Assembly: GCA_028753945.1 (NCBI GenBank)
Contig: JAPNXP010000002.1
Coordinates: 3,968,001 to 4,032,000 of the forward strand
Length of the DNA: 64,000 nt
Direction: 5' to 3'
From: Hexactinellida sp. DTS-2022
Lineage: Eukaryota; Porifera; Hexactinellida
The notes below the pieces were generated by a model. That model worked only from the letters and a program-made list of their open reading frames with translations, had not been told where the DNA came from and searched no databases. The stretch's first letter is position 1. Every line of letters begins with the position of its first letter. Shown piece after piece: positions 27,607-40,122 of this stretch. Made by a program: the position numbers and the translations under genes.

Positions 27607-29447
27607 TTAAGAGCCTATTATCGAGAAAAACCAATTTTTGTGTTCTTAGAATTTCAAAAACTTCCAATTGATAAATTAGTGGTTTAAGGTCGTTACAAGT
27701 AGTTTCCTTTATGATAAGAAGTATTTATCGTAAAAGTGTCCTAACAGTGAAACTGAAACTCCACTAACTCAATTTACATTCATATAGGAGCCTAATATCG
27801 AGAAAAACCATTTTTTGATGCCATAATTGTCGAAACACCCAAATTGATAAATTAATGGTTTAAGGAGTTTTCCAGTTGTTTCTTTTGATGATAAGAAGTA
27901 ATTATAGACAAAGGTGTCCTAACAGTGACTGTGAAGCTCCACTAACTCAATTTACATTCATTTAGGAGCCTAATATCGACAATAACCATTTTTTGATGCC
28001 ATAATTGTCGAAAATCCCAAATTGATAAATTAATGGTTTAAGGAGGTTTCCATTTATTTCTTTTGATGATAAGAAGTAATCATAGTAAAGTGTCCTAGCA
28101 GTGCCACTGAAACTCCACTAACTCATTTGGCATTCCTTTATTTGCCTAATATCGGGAAAAACCATTTTTTGTGTGCAATGCCTGTCAAAAACTCCCAAAT
28201 TGATAAATTAATGGTTTCAGGACGTTTCCAGTTGTTTCTTTTGATGATAAGAAGTATTTATCCTCAAAGGTGTCCTAACAGTGACACTGAAATGCCACTT
28301 ACTCAAACATAATCATTTAAGAGCCTAATTTTTAGAAAAACTAATTTTTGTGTTAAATGACAGCTAAAAACTGCAAAATTGATAAATTAATGGTTTAAGG
28401 AGGTTTCCAGTTGTTTCTTTTGATGATAAGAAGTATTTATCGTGAAAGGTGTCCGAACAGTGACACTGAAATGCCACTAACTCAATTAACATTCTTTTAT
28501 TAGCCTAATATCGAGAAAAACCATTTTTTGATGCCATAATTGTCGAAACTCCCAAATTGATAAATTAATCGTTTAAGGATTTTTCAAGTTGTTTATTTCG
28601 ATGATAAGAAGTTTTTATCGTTATAAGTGTCCTAACTGTGAGACTGAAACTCCACTAACTCAATTTACATTCATATAGGAGCCTAATATCGAGAAAAACA
28701 ATTTTTTGATGCCATAATTGTCGAAACTCCCAAATTGATAAATTAATGGTTTAAGGAGGTTTACAGTTGTTTCTTTTGATGATAAGAAGTAATTATAGTC
28801 AAAGGTCTCCTTGCAGTGCCACTGATACTCCACTGACTCATTTAGCATTCCTTTATTAGTCTAATATCGAGAAAAACCATTTTTTGTGTGCTTGACTGTC
28901 AAAAAATCCCAAATTGATAAATTAATGGTTTCAGGACCTTTCCAGGTGTTTCTTTTGATGATAAGATGTATTTATCGTAAAAGTGTCCTAACAGTGACAC
29001 TGTAATGCCACTAACTCAATTAACATTCATTTAAGAGACAAATATCGAGAAAAAACTATTTTTGTGTTCTATGATATTCAAAAACTCCCAATTTGGTTTC
29101 AAGTAGTTTAATTTGATGATAAGGAGTATTTACCGTAAAAAGTGTCCTATCAGTGACACTGAAACTCAACTAACTCAATTTACATTCATTTAGGAGCCGA
29201 ATATCGAGAAAAACCATTTTTTGATGCCATAATTGTCGAAACTCCCAAATTGATAAATTAATGGTTTAAGGAGTTTTCCAGTTGTTTCTTTTGATGATAA
29301 GAAGTAATTATAGACAAAGGTGTCCTAACAGTGACTGTGAAGCTCCACTAACTCAATTTATATTCATTTAGGAGCCTAATATCGACAATAACCATTTTTT
29401 GATGCCAAAATTGTCGAAAATCCGGTATTGATAAATTAATCGATTAA
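27607..29447 (-). repeat. Satellite array, orientation R, segment 2
   Basis: R-orientation 179-bp monomers with the GATGCCATAATTG and GTGTGCAATG subtypes intermixed. There are no genes. The left edge resumes exactly at the motif cut by the foldback element. Confidence 0.95.
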
Positions 29448-30705
29448 GGATGCTTCGTGTGTGATTTTTGTTCTTTTAGTGACAAAATTGTAATGCGAGT
29501 TTATTCTGTGAAATGAAGCTAATATATCATTAAATTATGTGAGAAGTGAATTTTTTTGAAAAAATATTCTACAAAGTCTTCAAAATGTCAATTTGGTGAC
29601 GTCATTGTTGATGATGTTTCTTTTTTATTATCCCAATTGACATTCTTTGGTTTTATATGTACCTTATCTTGCACTTATATACTTTATGTATATAAACTAA
29701 CATTAATATGCACAAATATCTCAATGATTAGCATATATTGCCAAAACCAGTTGATAATGGGCTAGAAATTCTGATCTGCATATTTTTTAATTTTTGTATG
29801 CATCATCAACAGATTAATTGACTATATTATATTATTCAACTCAATTGTCATATATATTAGTTTTTTCATACGGTATCCCAACTAGTATAGACTTATTATA
29901 CATATTAGAGCATTAATCACTACGTAAGCCATGATTTAATCACTGATAATGATGTCCCAAAAGAAAGCGGACTCCACTAATACGACAGAAACTTGCATAG
30001 AATACGATTTAATCAAGTGGTTTGTTTACTATGATGTTTCAATACATATTTAGTATATAGTATGAAACTTATCTAGTATATTTAAACTAAATCTGTTTGT
30101 AATACGGACAAATTTAATAGACATATGCATTTCACAATCAAAAAACTTCAGCCTTCGATTACTCAATTGTAGTTTTTTTGACATATCCCGAATTTTATCT
30201 AATATAATTCATAAAGGATTGCTTTCAAAAATTCAGATATAGTTCTTAATAATATAATGAACATTTTGCAAACTCATTGAAGCAATCAAACGATTAGTGT
30301 ATGAGTAGAGACCAAGCAAGGAGCAAAAATACCACTTTCTGGCCTCCATTTTGACGAATTCTAGGATTCGTAAGTTAAGAATTGGTTAAACTTGGGATAG
30401 GCGTCTGGTGAGCTAAGCAAATGTAGTGCTAATAGTACTGATCAATCATACAAATTTTTGGAGCTAGTTCGACTATACTTTACAAGAATAAATTCAGTGA
30501 ATTCTAATAAAACAGTATTACCCCTATGGGGAGGCATTTCCTAAAGAATTTATTGCTACTCGAAAAATAGTTTGGACTTAGATATGCTGTATGCATTTTA
30601 AGCTTAGTTATGCAATTACAGAGCAGATTGGAGAATTACACTTCAATATCTACAAAGACGCTAAAACCACCCATACCGCTAATACATTTTTCACCCTAAG
30701 CACAC
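29448..30705. mobile_element. TTAA-flanked insertion, family C (1,258 bp)
   Basis: TTAA occurs at 29,444-29,447 and 30,706-30,709, at the monomer position that normally reads GGTTTAAGGAGGTTTCC. The ends read GGATGCTTCGTGTGTG on the left and GTGTGCTTAGGGTGAA on the complement of the right, a weak terminal inverted repeat sharing TGCTT. The interior is AT-rich and unlike the satellite. A 69-codon open frame at 29,556-29,765 has no recognised domain. No second copy is in the window, so the boundaries rest on the TTAA flanks and the loss of satellite sequence. Confidence 0.75.
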
Positions 30706-32350
30706 TTAAGGAGGTTTCCATTTGTTTCTTTTGATGATAATAAGTAATCATAGTAAAGTGTCCTAGCAGTGCCACTGAAACTCCACTAACTCATTTACCA
30801 TTCCTTTATTAGCCTAATATTGAGAAAAACCATTTTTTGTGTGCTATGCCTGTCAAAAACTCCCAAAATGATAAATTAATGGTTTCAGGACGTTTCCAGT
30901 TGTTTCTTTTGATGATAAGAAGTATATATCCTCAAAGGTGTCCCAACAGTGACACTGAAATGCCACTTACTCAAACATAATCTTTTAAGAGCCTAATTTT
31001 GAGAAAAACCAATTTTTGTGTTAAATGACAGCTAAAAACTGCAAAATTGATAAATTAATGGTTTAAGGAGGTTTCCAGTTGTTTCTTTTGATGATAAGAA
31101 GTATTTATCGTGAAAGGTGTCCTAACAGTGACACTGAAATGCCACTAACTCAATTAACATTCATTTAAGAGCCTAATATCGAGAAAAACCATTTTTTGAT
31201 GCCATAATTGTCGAAACTCCCAAATTGATAAATTAATGGTTTAAGGAGGTTTCCAGTTGTTTCTTTTGATGATAATAAGTAATCATAGTAAAGTGTCCTA
31301 GCAGTGCCACTGAAACTCCACTAACTCATTTACCATTCCTTTATTAGCCTAATATTGAGAAAAACCATTTTTTGTGTGCTATGACTGTCAAAAACTCCCA
31401 AATTGATAAATTAATGGTTTCAGGACGTTTCCAGTTGTTTCTTTTGATGATAAGAAGTATTTATCCTCAAAGGTGTCCTAACAGTGACACTGAAATGCCA
31501 CTTACTCAAACATAATCTTTTAAGAGCCTAATTTTGAGAAAAACCAATTTTTGTGTTAAATGACAGCTAAAAACTGCAAAATTGATAAATTAATGGTTTA
31601 AGGAGTTTTCCAGTTGTTTCTTTTGATGATAAGAAGTAATTATAGACAAAGGTGTCCTAACAGTGACTGTGAAGCTCCACTAACTCAATTTACATTCATT
31701 TAGGAGCCTAATATCGACAATAACCATTTTTTGATGCCATAATTGTCGAAAATCCGGTATTGATAAATTAATGGTTTAAGGAGGTTTCCATTTGTTTCTT
31801 TTGATGATAAGAAGTAATTATAGACAAAGGTGTCCTAACAGTGACTGTGAAGCTCCACTAACTCAATTTACATTCATTTAGAAGCCTAATATCGACAATA
31901 ACCATTTTTTGATGCCATAATTGTCGAAAATCCGGTATTGATAAATTAATGGTTTAAGGAGGTTTCCATTTGTTTCTTTTGATGATAAGAAGTAATTATA
32001 GTAAAGTGTCCTAGCAGTGCCACTTTAACTCCACTAACTCATTTGGCATTCCTTTATTTGACTAATATCGAGAAAAACAATTTTTTGTGTGCAATGCCTG
32101 TCAAAAACTCCCAAATTGATAAATTAATGGTTTAAGGAGGTTTCCAGTTGTTTCTTTTGATGATAAGAAGTATTTATCGTGAAAAGTGTCCGAACAGTGA
32201 CACTGAAATGCCACTAACTCAATTAACATTCATTTATTAGCCTAATATCGAGAAAAACCATTTGTTGATGCCATAATTGTCGAAACTCCCAAATTGATAA
32301 ATTAATGGTTTAAGGACGTTTCCAGTTGTTTCTTTTGATGATAAGAAGTA
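30706..32350 (-). repeat. Satellite array, orientation R, segment 3 (start of the 4.2-kb duplication, copy 1)
   Basis: R-orientation monomers. From about 30,830 the sequence is repeated at an offset of 4,205 bp, starting near 35,035. For example, the rare variant AAAATGATAAATTAATGG with AAGTATATATCCTC is present at both places. Confidence 0.95.
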
Positions 32351-32610
32351 CCGTATTTATTCGAATAGTAGCCTCTATTCGAATAAACGCCTACCTCCAA
32401 TAATCGCCCCCCTAAAGTAGTAAATAAAAATTTATTACTGCTACCCGGAGTGAATTTTTACATCTAATATAACTCACAATACGATTATCAACCGATTATC
32501 ATAATTAAATTGTAATATAATGTGATATTCTAGAAAATTGCTCAAAATTATTGGTCTAAAAATGGAGTAAAAAACAATAATCGCCTAGGCTACTATTCGA
32601 GTAAATACGG
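32351..32610. mobile_element. TA-flanked MITE, Tc1/mariner-type, copy 1 (260 bp)
   Basis: The hairpin segment AGAAGTATTTATCC of a monomer is split at TA (32,349-32,350 and 32,611-32,612). The ends are inverted repeats beginning CCGTATTTATTCGAATAG on the left and CCGTATTTACTCGAATAG on the complement of the right, about 23 bp with one mismatch. There is no coding capacity. TA duplication and this size fit a Tc1/mariner-superfamily MITE. Confidence 0.88.
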
Positions 32611-34005
32611 TATTTATCCTCAAAGGTGTCCTAACAATGTCACTGAAATGCCAATTACTCAAACATAATCATTTAATAGCCTAATATTGAGAAAAACCAA
32701 TTTTTGTGTTGAATGACAGATAAAAACTGCAAAATTGATAAATTTATGGTTTAAGGAGGTTTCCATTTGTTTCTTTTGATGATAAGAATTATTTATCGTG
32801 AAAAGTGTCCGAACAGTGACACATGAAATGCCACTAACTCAATTAACATTCATTTATTAGCCTAATATCGAGAAAAACCATTTTTTGATGCCATAATTGT
32901 CGAAACTCCCAAATTGATAAATTAATGGTTTAAGGAGGTTTCAATTGTTTCTTTTGATGATAAGAAGTAATTATAGTAAAGTGTCCTAGCAGTGCCACTG
33001 AAACTCCACTAAATAATTTGGCATTCCTTTATTTGCCTAATATCGAGAAAAACCATTTTTTGTGTGCAATGCGAGTCAAAAACTCCGAAATTGATAAATT
33101 AATGGTTTCAGGACGTTTCCAGTTGTTTCTTTTGATGATAAGAAGTGTTTACAGTCAAAATTGTCCTAACAGTGACACTGTAATGCCACTAACCGAATTA
33201 ACATTCATTTAAGAGCCTAATATTGGGAAAAACCAATTTTTGTGTTCAATGACAGCTAAAAAACTACAAAATTGATAAATTAGAGGTTTAAGGACGTTTC
33301 CAGTTGTTTCTTTTGATGATAAGAAGTAATTATAGTCAAAAGTGTCCTAGCAGTCCAACTGAAACTACACTAACTCATTTAGCATTCCATTATTAGCCTA
33401 ATATCGAGAAAAACCATTTTTTGTGTGCTATGACTGTCAAAAACTCCCAAATTGATAAATTAATGGTTTCAGGACGTTTCCAGTTGTTTCTTTTGATGAT
33501 AAGAAGTATTTATCCTCAAAGGTGTCCTAACAGTGACACTGAAATGCCACTTACTCAAACATAACCATTTAAGAGCCGAATTTTGAGAAAAACCAATTTT
33601 TGTGTTAAATGACAGCTAAAAACTGCAAAATTCATAAATTAATGGTTTAAGGAGGTTTCCAGTTGTTTCTTTTGATGATAAGAAGTATTTTCGTGAAAAG
33701 TGTACTAACAGTGTCTCTGAAATGCCACTAACTCAATTAACATTCATTTAAGAGCCTAATATCGAGAAAAACCATTTTTTGATGCCATAATTGACGAAAC
33801 TCCCAAATTGATAAATTAATGGTTTAAGGAGGTTTCCAGTTGTTTCTTTTGATGATAAGAAGTAATTATAGTAAAAAGTGTCCTAGCAGTGCCACTGAAA
33901 CTCCACTAACTCATTTAACATTCATTTAAGAGCCTAATATCGAGAAAAACCATTTTTTGATGCCATAATTGTCGAAACTCCCAAATTGATAAATTAATGG
34001 TTTAA
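32611..34005 (-). repeat. Satellite array, orientation R, segment 4 (duplication copy 1, middle)
   Basis: R-orientation monomers, almost identical to 36,815-38,031 except for one extra monomer near 33,830-34,005. That extra unit explains why the offset between the two halves falls from about 4,205 to 4,026 bp. Confidence 0.95.
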
Positions 34006-34909
34006 ACTAAACTATCTTTCTCAAAAAAGTCCGGCATTTAGTCCGGCATCTGGTCAATCCAAATATTCCACGAAAAATGGTAAAGATGGGGTGCAATCTT
34101 GTGGAATATTGTTTCATACCTTATAAAACTTTACCTTCAAACTTGAAATGGATTATTGATATTTCTAGGAAGTTAGAGCTAAGCTCTCGCATATCAATTT
34201 ATTTCAAGGTTTATTGTCACATCACTGAAATGACACCACCATATATGGGCATGTGAATTTATAGGATTGTAACCATATGTATAATGGTCTCATTTGTTCT
34301 TCCAATGAGTTGGTGATGGGATATTGATGTGATTTGATGGTTAGAGCTAAGCTCTAGAGTTTATACTTTAGTTGATATAAATTTTGCTGTGTCATCAAAA
34401 TTGGGCACATTACATGCCCATATAGGGATCATTTTGAAAACGGAGGGTGTTAGAGTCTCAAAATGTATTATGAACGTATAGGAAGTCGGGTATTGCGAGC
34501 ATTTTGAGACGTAGATTTTATTCTAGCTGCTCGGGTGTCTGAGAAAAAAAATCGACATAAAACGTACCCTCGAATGAGATTATAGACCATAAATGTTTAG
34601 ATTTTCACTTTTTGCGTATTTTTTTTGATCAATTGTTGTTTATTTTCGTCATTGATTGCTAGGATAGAGTTCTGATAACACAAATTCTACCATTGTTTAG
34701 GAATACAGTACAGATAATCGTTATAAGTGGTGAAACCAGTGATTCGTAGTACAAAATGACTCACAGCTCAGAATATACGCTTGGAAGAGATTCAAAACCA
34801 TGTACAAACGTTATTTATAGTCCTTCTGCCGTGCTTGGACTATAAATAATAAATTGAATTCAGTGTATTTCTTATGGAAATTTCCCATTATTCTCCTCCA
34901 TGGACACCC
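34006..34909. mobile_element. TTAA-flanked element, family A copy 2 (904 bp)
   Basis: TTAA flanks at 34,002-34,005 and 34,910-34,913. The right end reads GGGTGTCCATGG on the complement, close to the right end of copy 1 (GGTGTCC). The left end begins ACTAAACTATC and does not pair with it. The central 750 bp or so (from CTTCAAACTTGAAATGG) matches the right part of 7,696-9,085 at moderate identity, including both TTAGAGCTAAGCTCT palindromes. It is nonautonomous. Confidence 0.83.
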
Positions 34910-36555
34910 TTAAGGACGTTTCCAGTTGTTTCTTTTGATGACAAGAAGTAATTATAGTCAAAGGTGTCCGAGCAGTGCCACTGAAAATCCACTAACTGAA
35001 TTAGCATTCCTTTATTAGCTAATATTGAGAAAAACCATTTTCTGTGTGCTATGCCTGTCAAAAACTCCCAAAATGATAAATTAATGGTTTCAGGACGTTT
35101 CCAGTTGTTTCTTTTGATGATAAGAAGTATATATCCTCAAAGGTGTCCCAACAGTGACACTGAAATGCCACTTACTCAAACATAATCTTTTAAGAGCCTA
35201 ATTTTGAGAAAAACCAATTTTTGTGTTAAATGACAGCTAAAAACTGCAAAATTGATAAATTAATGGTTTAAGGAGGTTTCCAGTTGTTTCTTTTGATGAT
35301 AAGAAGTATTTATCGTGAAAGGTGTCCTAACAGTGACACTGAAATGCCACTAACTCAATTAACATTCATTTAAGAGCCTAATATCGAGAAAAACCATTTT
35401 TTGATGCCATAATTGTCGAAACTCCCAAATTGATAAATTAATGGTTTAAGGAGGTTTCCAGTTGTTTCTTTTGATGATAATAAGTAATCATAGTAAAGTG
35501 TCCTAGCAGTGCCACTGAAACTCCACTAACTCATTTACCATTCCTTTATTAGCCTAATATTGAGAAAAACCATTTTTTGTGTGCTATGACTGTCAAAAAC
35601 TCCCAAATTGATAAATTAATGGTTTCAGGACGTTTCCAGTTGTTTCTTTTGATGATAAGAAGTATTTATCCTCAAAGGTGTCCTAACAGTGACACTGAAA
35701 TGCCACTTACTCAAACATAATCTTTTAAGAGCCTAATTTTGAGAAAAACCAATTTTTGTGTTAAATGACAGCTAAAAACTGCAAAATTGATAAATTAATG
35801 GTTTAAGGAGTTTTCCAGTTGTTTCTTTTGATGATAAGAAGTAATTATAGACAAAGGTGTCCTAACAGTGACTGTGAAGCTCCACTAACTCAATTTACAT
35901 TCATTTAGGAGCCTAATATCGACAATAACCATTTTTTGATGCCATAATTGTCGAAAATCCGGTATTGATAAATTAATGGTTTAAGGAGGTTTCCATTTGT
36001 TTCTTTTGATGATAAGAAGTAATTATAGACAAAGGTGTCCTAACAGTGACTGTGAAGCTCCACTAACTCAATTTACATTCATTTAGAAGCCTAATATCGA
36101 CAATAACCATTTTTTGATGCCATAATTGTCGAAAATCCGGTATTGATAAATTAATGGTTTAAGGAGGTTTCCATTTGTTTCTTTTGATGATAAGAAGTAA
36201 TTATAGTAAAGTGTCCTAGCAGTGCCACTTTAACTCCACTAACTCATTTGGCATTCCTTTATTTGACTAATATCGAGAAAAACAATTTTTTGTGTGCAAT
36301 GCCTGTCAAAAACTCCCAAATTGATAAATTAATGGTTTAAGGAGGTTTCCAGTTGTTTCTTTTGATGATAAGAAGTATTTATCGTGAAAAGTGTCCGAAC
36401 AGTGACACTGAAATGCCACTAACTCAATTAACATTCATTTATTAGCCTAATATCGAGAAAAACCATTTGTTGATGCCATAATTGTCGAAACTCCCAAATT
36501 GATAAATTAATGGTTTAAGGACGTTTCCAGTTGTTTCTTTTGATGATAAGAAGTA
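34910..36555 (-). repeat. Satellite array, orientation R, segment 5 (junction of the two 4.2-kb copies)
   Basis: R-orientation monomers. The duplicated sequence of copy 1 ends near 34,966 and copy 2 starts near 35,035. In between, the monomer carries the GTCCGAGCAGTG variant seen again at 39,893 and 42,923. Confidence 0.95.
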
Positions 36556-36814
36556 CCGTATTTATTCGAATAGTAGCCTCTATTCGAATAAACGCCTACC
36601 TCCAATAATCGCCCCCCTAAAGTAGTAATAAAAATTTATTACTGCTACCCGGAGTGAATTTTTACATCTAATATAACTCACAATACGATTATCAACCGAT
36701 TATCATAATTAAATTGTAATATAATGTGATATTCTAGAAAATTGCTCAAAATTATTGGTCTAAAAATGGAGTAAAAAACAATAATCGCCTAGGCTACTAT
36801 TCGAGTAAATACGG
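36556..36814. mobile_element. TA-flanked MITE, Tc1/mariner-type, copy 2 (259 bp)
   Basis: It is identical to the element at 32,351 except for a one-base deletion in an A-rich run (GTAGTAATAAA against GTAGTAAATAAA). It occupies the same position of the same variant monomer, so it was copied with the surrounding satellite and did not insert independently. Confidence 0.88.
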
Positions 36815-38031
36815 TATTTATCCTCAAAGGTGTCCTAACAATGTCACTGAAATGCCAATTACTCAAACATAATCATTTAATAGCCTAATATTGAGAAAAA
36901 CCAATTTTTGTGTTGAATGACAGATAAAAACTGCAAAATTGATAAATTGATGGTTTAAGGAGGTTTCCATTTGTTTCTTTTGATGATAAGAATTATTTAT
37001 CGTGAAAAGTGTCCGAACAGTGACACATGAAATGCCACTAACTCAATTAACATTCATTTATTAGCCTAATATCGAGAAAAACCATTTTTTGATGCCATAA
37101 TTGTCGAAACTCCCAAATTGATAAATTAATGGTTTAAGGAGGTTTCAATTGTTTCTTTTGATGATAAGAAGTAATTATAGTAAAGTGTCCTAGCAGTGCC
37201 ACTGAAACTCCACTAAATAATTTGGCATTCCTTTATTTGCCTAATATCGAGAAAAACCATTTTTTGTGTGCAATGCGAGTCAAAAACTCCGAAATTGATA
37301 AATTAATGGTTTCAGGACGTTTCCAGTTGTTTCTTTTGATGATAAGAAGTGTTTACAGTCAAAATTGTCCTAACAGTGACACTGTAATGCCACTAACCGA
37401 ATTAACATTCATTTAAGAGCCTAATATTGGGAAAAACCAATTTTTGTGTTCAATGACAGCTAAAAAACTACAAAATTGATAAATTAGAGGTTTAAGGACG
37501 TTTCCAGTTGTTTCTTTTGATGATAAGAAGTAATTATAGTCAAAAGTGTCCTAGCAGTCCAACTGAAACTACACTAACTCATTTAGCATTCCATTATTAG
37601 CCTAATATCGAGAAAAACCATTTTTTGTGTGCTATGACTGTCAAAAACTCCCAAATTGATAAATTAATGGTTTCAGGACGTTTCCAGTTGTTTCTTTTGA
37701 TGATAAGAAGTATTTATCCTCAAAGGTGTCCTAACAGTGACACTGAAATGCCACTTACTCAAACATAACCATTTAAGAGCCTAATTTTGAGAAAAACCAA
37801 TTTTTGTGTTAAATGACAGCTAAAAACTGCAAAATTCATAAATTAATGGTTTAAGGAGGTTTCCAGTTGTTTCTTTTGATGATAAGAAGTATTTTCGTGA
37901 AAAGTGTACTAACAGTGTCTCTGAAATGCCACTAACTCAATTAACATTCATTTAAGAGCCTAATATCGAGAAAAACCATTTTTTGATGCCATAATTGTCG
38001 AAACTCCCAAATTGATAAATTAATGGTTTAA
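36815..38031 (-). repeat. Satellite array, orientation R, segment 6 (duplication copy 2)
   Basis: R-orientation monomers that duplicate 32,611-34,005 minus one unit. No gene is present. Confidence 0.95.
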
Positions 38032-38936
38032 ACTAAACTATCTTTCTCAAAAAAGTCCGGCATTTAGTCCGGCATCTGGTCAATCCAAATATTCCACGAA
38101 AAATGGTAAAGATGGGGTGCAATCTTGTGGAATATTGTTTCATACCTTATAAAACTTTACCTTCAAACTTGAAATGGATTATTGATATTTCTCGGAAGTT
38201 AGAGCTAAGCTCTCGCATATCAATTTATTTCAAGGTTTATTGTCACATCACTGAAATGACACCACCATATATGGGCATGTGAATTTATAGGATTGTAACC
38301 ATATGTATAATGGTCTCATTTGTTCTTCCAATGAGTTGGTGATGGGATATTGATGTGATTTGATGGTTAGAGCTAAGCTCTAGAGTTTATACTTTAGTTG
38401 ATATAAATTTTGCTGTGTCATCAAAATTGGGCACATTACATGCCCATATAGGGATCATTTTGAAAACGGAGGGTGTTAGAGTCTCAAAATGTATTATGAA
38501 CGTATAGGAAGTCGGGTATTGCGAGCATTTTGAGACGTATTTTTTTATTCTAGCTGCTCGGGTGTCTGAGAAAGAAAATCGACATAAAACGTACCCTCGA
38601 ATGAGATTATAGACCATAAATGTTTAGATTTTCACTTTTTGCGTATTTTTTTTGATCAATTGTTGTTTATTTTCGTCATTGATTGCTAGGATAAAGTTCT
38701 GATAACACAAATTCTACCATTGTTTAGGAATACAGTACAGATAATCGTTATAAGTGGTGAAACCAGTGATTCGTAGTACAAAATGACTCACAGCTCAGAA
38801 TATACGCTTGGAAGAGATTCAAAACCATGTACAAACGTTATTTATAGTCCTTCTGCCGTGCTTGGACTATAAATAATAAATTGAATTCAGTGTATTTCTT
38901 ATGGAAATTTCCCATTATTCTCCTCCGTGGACACCC
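38032..38936. mobile_element. TTAA-flanked element, family A copy 3 (905 bp), duplicate of copy 2
   Basis: Nearly identical to 34,006-34,909, with TTAA at 38,028-38,031 and 38,937-38,940. It belongs to the 4.2-kb tandem duplication and is not a new insertion. Single-base changes (CTAGGAAG to CTCGGAAG, CCATGG to CCGTGG) show limited drift after duplication. A 76-codon minus frame inside it has no counterpart of the same extent in copy 2 and is not treated as a gene. Confidence 0.85.
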
Positions 38937-39031
38937 TTAAGGACGTTTCCAGTTGTTTCTTTTGATGACAAGAAGTAATTATAGTCAAAGGTGTCCTAAC
39001 AGTGACACTGAAATGCCACTAACTCAATTAA
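38937..39031 (-). repeat. Satellite fragment between two insertions
   Basis: About half a monomer (GGACGTTTCCAGTTG to CACTAACTCAATTAA) lies between family A copy 3 and family B copy 2. Its last bases TTAA are the target site of the next element. Confidence 0.9.
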
Positions 39032-39751
39032 GGTTAAATTACCCCACGGGAATGAAATCTCTTGTATTAATCTGTAATTGTTAGAAATAGATCAAGGTAC
39101 GATACAAAGCAATAAACAAAAAAGAAAATGTCTCAATATATTATACTTTTTATTTTTTGTTGGTTTCAATATTTGGCTAATACAAATCTCCCATAGGGCG
39201 ATTTCAAAAAGTGGTGGTCGATATTATAGTGTAATTTGGCAATGCGGCCATCAATGTTTGTTATCAGAATCAATATTGAAAGATTATAAGCGTACGGAGT
39301 TGGTAGTCGGTTTACATTTTTGAATTATGACTCTGAAATTATTTTTCAAACATTTTATCAAATATCTCATAAAAAACATGACCTTTTTAATGATTTCTTT
39401 AGTTCAAAAGGTCGCAACTTTTTTTATTTAGGTCAAATCAAAATTCTAAACCAGTCACCTACAGCATATAACGATGATCTATGTGATATATCGCACATAA
39501 TATGTCTTTAGCTAATAATGATCTTGAGATCGACACACTTATCAGGTGGAGTCTGAAGAAATCCCCCTATGGGACTTTTGTATTACCATAAAACTGCACG
39601 CCCCATAAAATCGAATTTATTCAAAATAATTCGATTTCGTTTTCAGTTTCGATATAGCTATAATGTCTTCTATTATATATGTGAAAATTAAACATCTTAC
39701 TTCAAAACGAAATTTATGTGTTTTTTTACATGAATCTGCCGTAATTTAACC
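39032..39751. mobile_element. TTAA-flanked MITE, family B copy 2 (720 bp)
   Basis: TTAA at 39,028-39,031 and 39,752-39,755, with ends GGTTAAATTACCCCACG on the left and GGTTAAATTACGGCAG on the complement of the right. The orientation is opposite to copies 1 and 3. An 82-codon open frame runs at 39,078-39,323. The insertion site is the TTAA of the CAATTAACATTC part of the monomer, not the GGTTTAAGG site used by several others. Confidence 0.9.
39078..39323 (+). CDS. Small ORF inside MITE family B, unknown function (81 aa)
   Basis: The open frame encodes 81 residues with a basic start, a hydrophobic stretch (about residues 22-36, LYFLFFVGFNIWLIQ) that could be a membrane segment, and a C-terminal part with WQCGHQC and KDYKR. 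The first codon is TTG-like, so the true start is unclear. The related frame on the minus strand at 44,186-44,431 is also complete and 81 aa long. A third copy near 16,630-16,870 has one stop. I recognise no domain. General conservation of the element may be enough to explain the shared frame, so it may not be a protein. Confidence 0.25.
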   Translation: MLEIDQGTIQSNKQKRKCLNILYFLFFVGFNIWLIQISHRAISKSGGRYYSVIWQCGHQCLLSESILKDYKRTELVVGLHF

Positions 39752-40122
39752 TTAACATTCATTTAAGAGCCTAATATCGAGAAAAACCATTTTTTGATGC
39801 CATAATTGTCGAAACTCCCAAATTGATAAATTAATGGTTTAAGGAGGTTTCCAGTTGTTTCTTTTGATGATAATAAGTAATCATAGTCAAAGGTGTCCGA
39901 GCAGTGCCACTGAAAATCCACTAACTCAATTAGCATTCCTTTATTAGCTAATATTGAGAAAAACCATTTTCTGTGTACTATGACAGTCAAAAACTCCCAA
40001 ATTGATAAATTAAAGGTTTCAGCACGTTTCCAGTGGTTTCTTTTGCTTATAAGAAGTATTATCGTCAAAGGTGTCCTAACAGTGACACTGAAAGGCCACT
40101 AACTCAATTAACTTTCATTTAA
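39752..40122 (-). repeat. Satellite array, orientation R, segment 7
   Basis: About two R-orientation monomers, including the GTCCGAGCAGTG variant, between family B copy 2 and family D. Confidence 0.94.
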
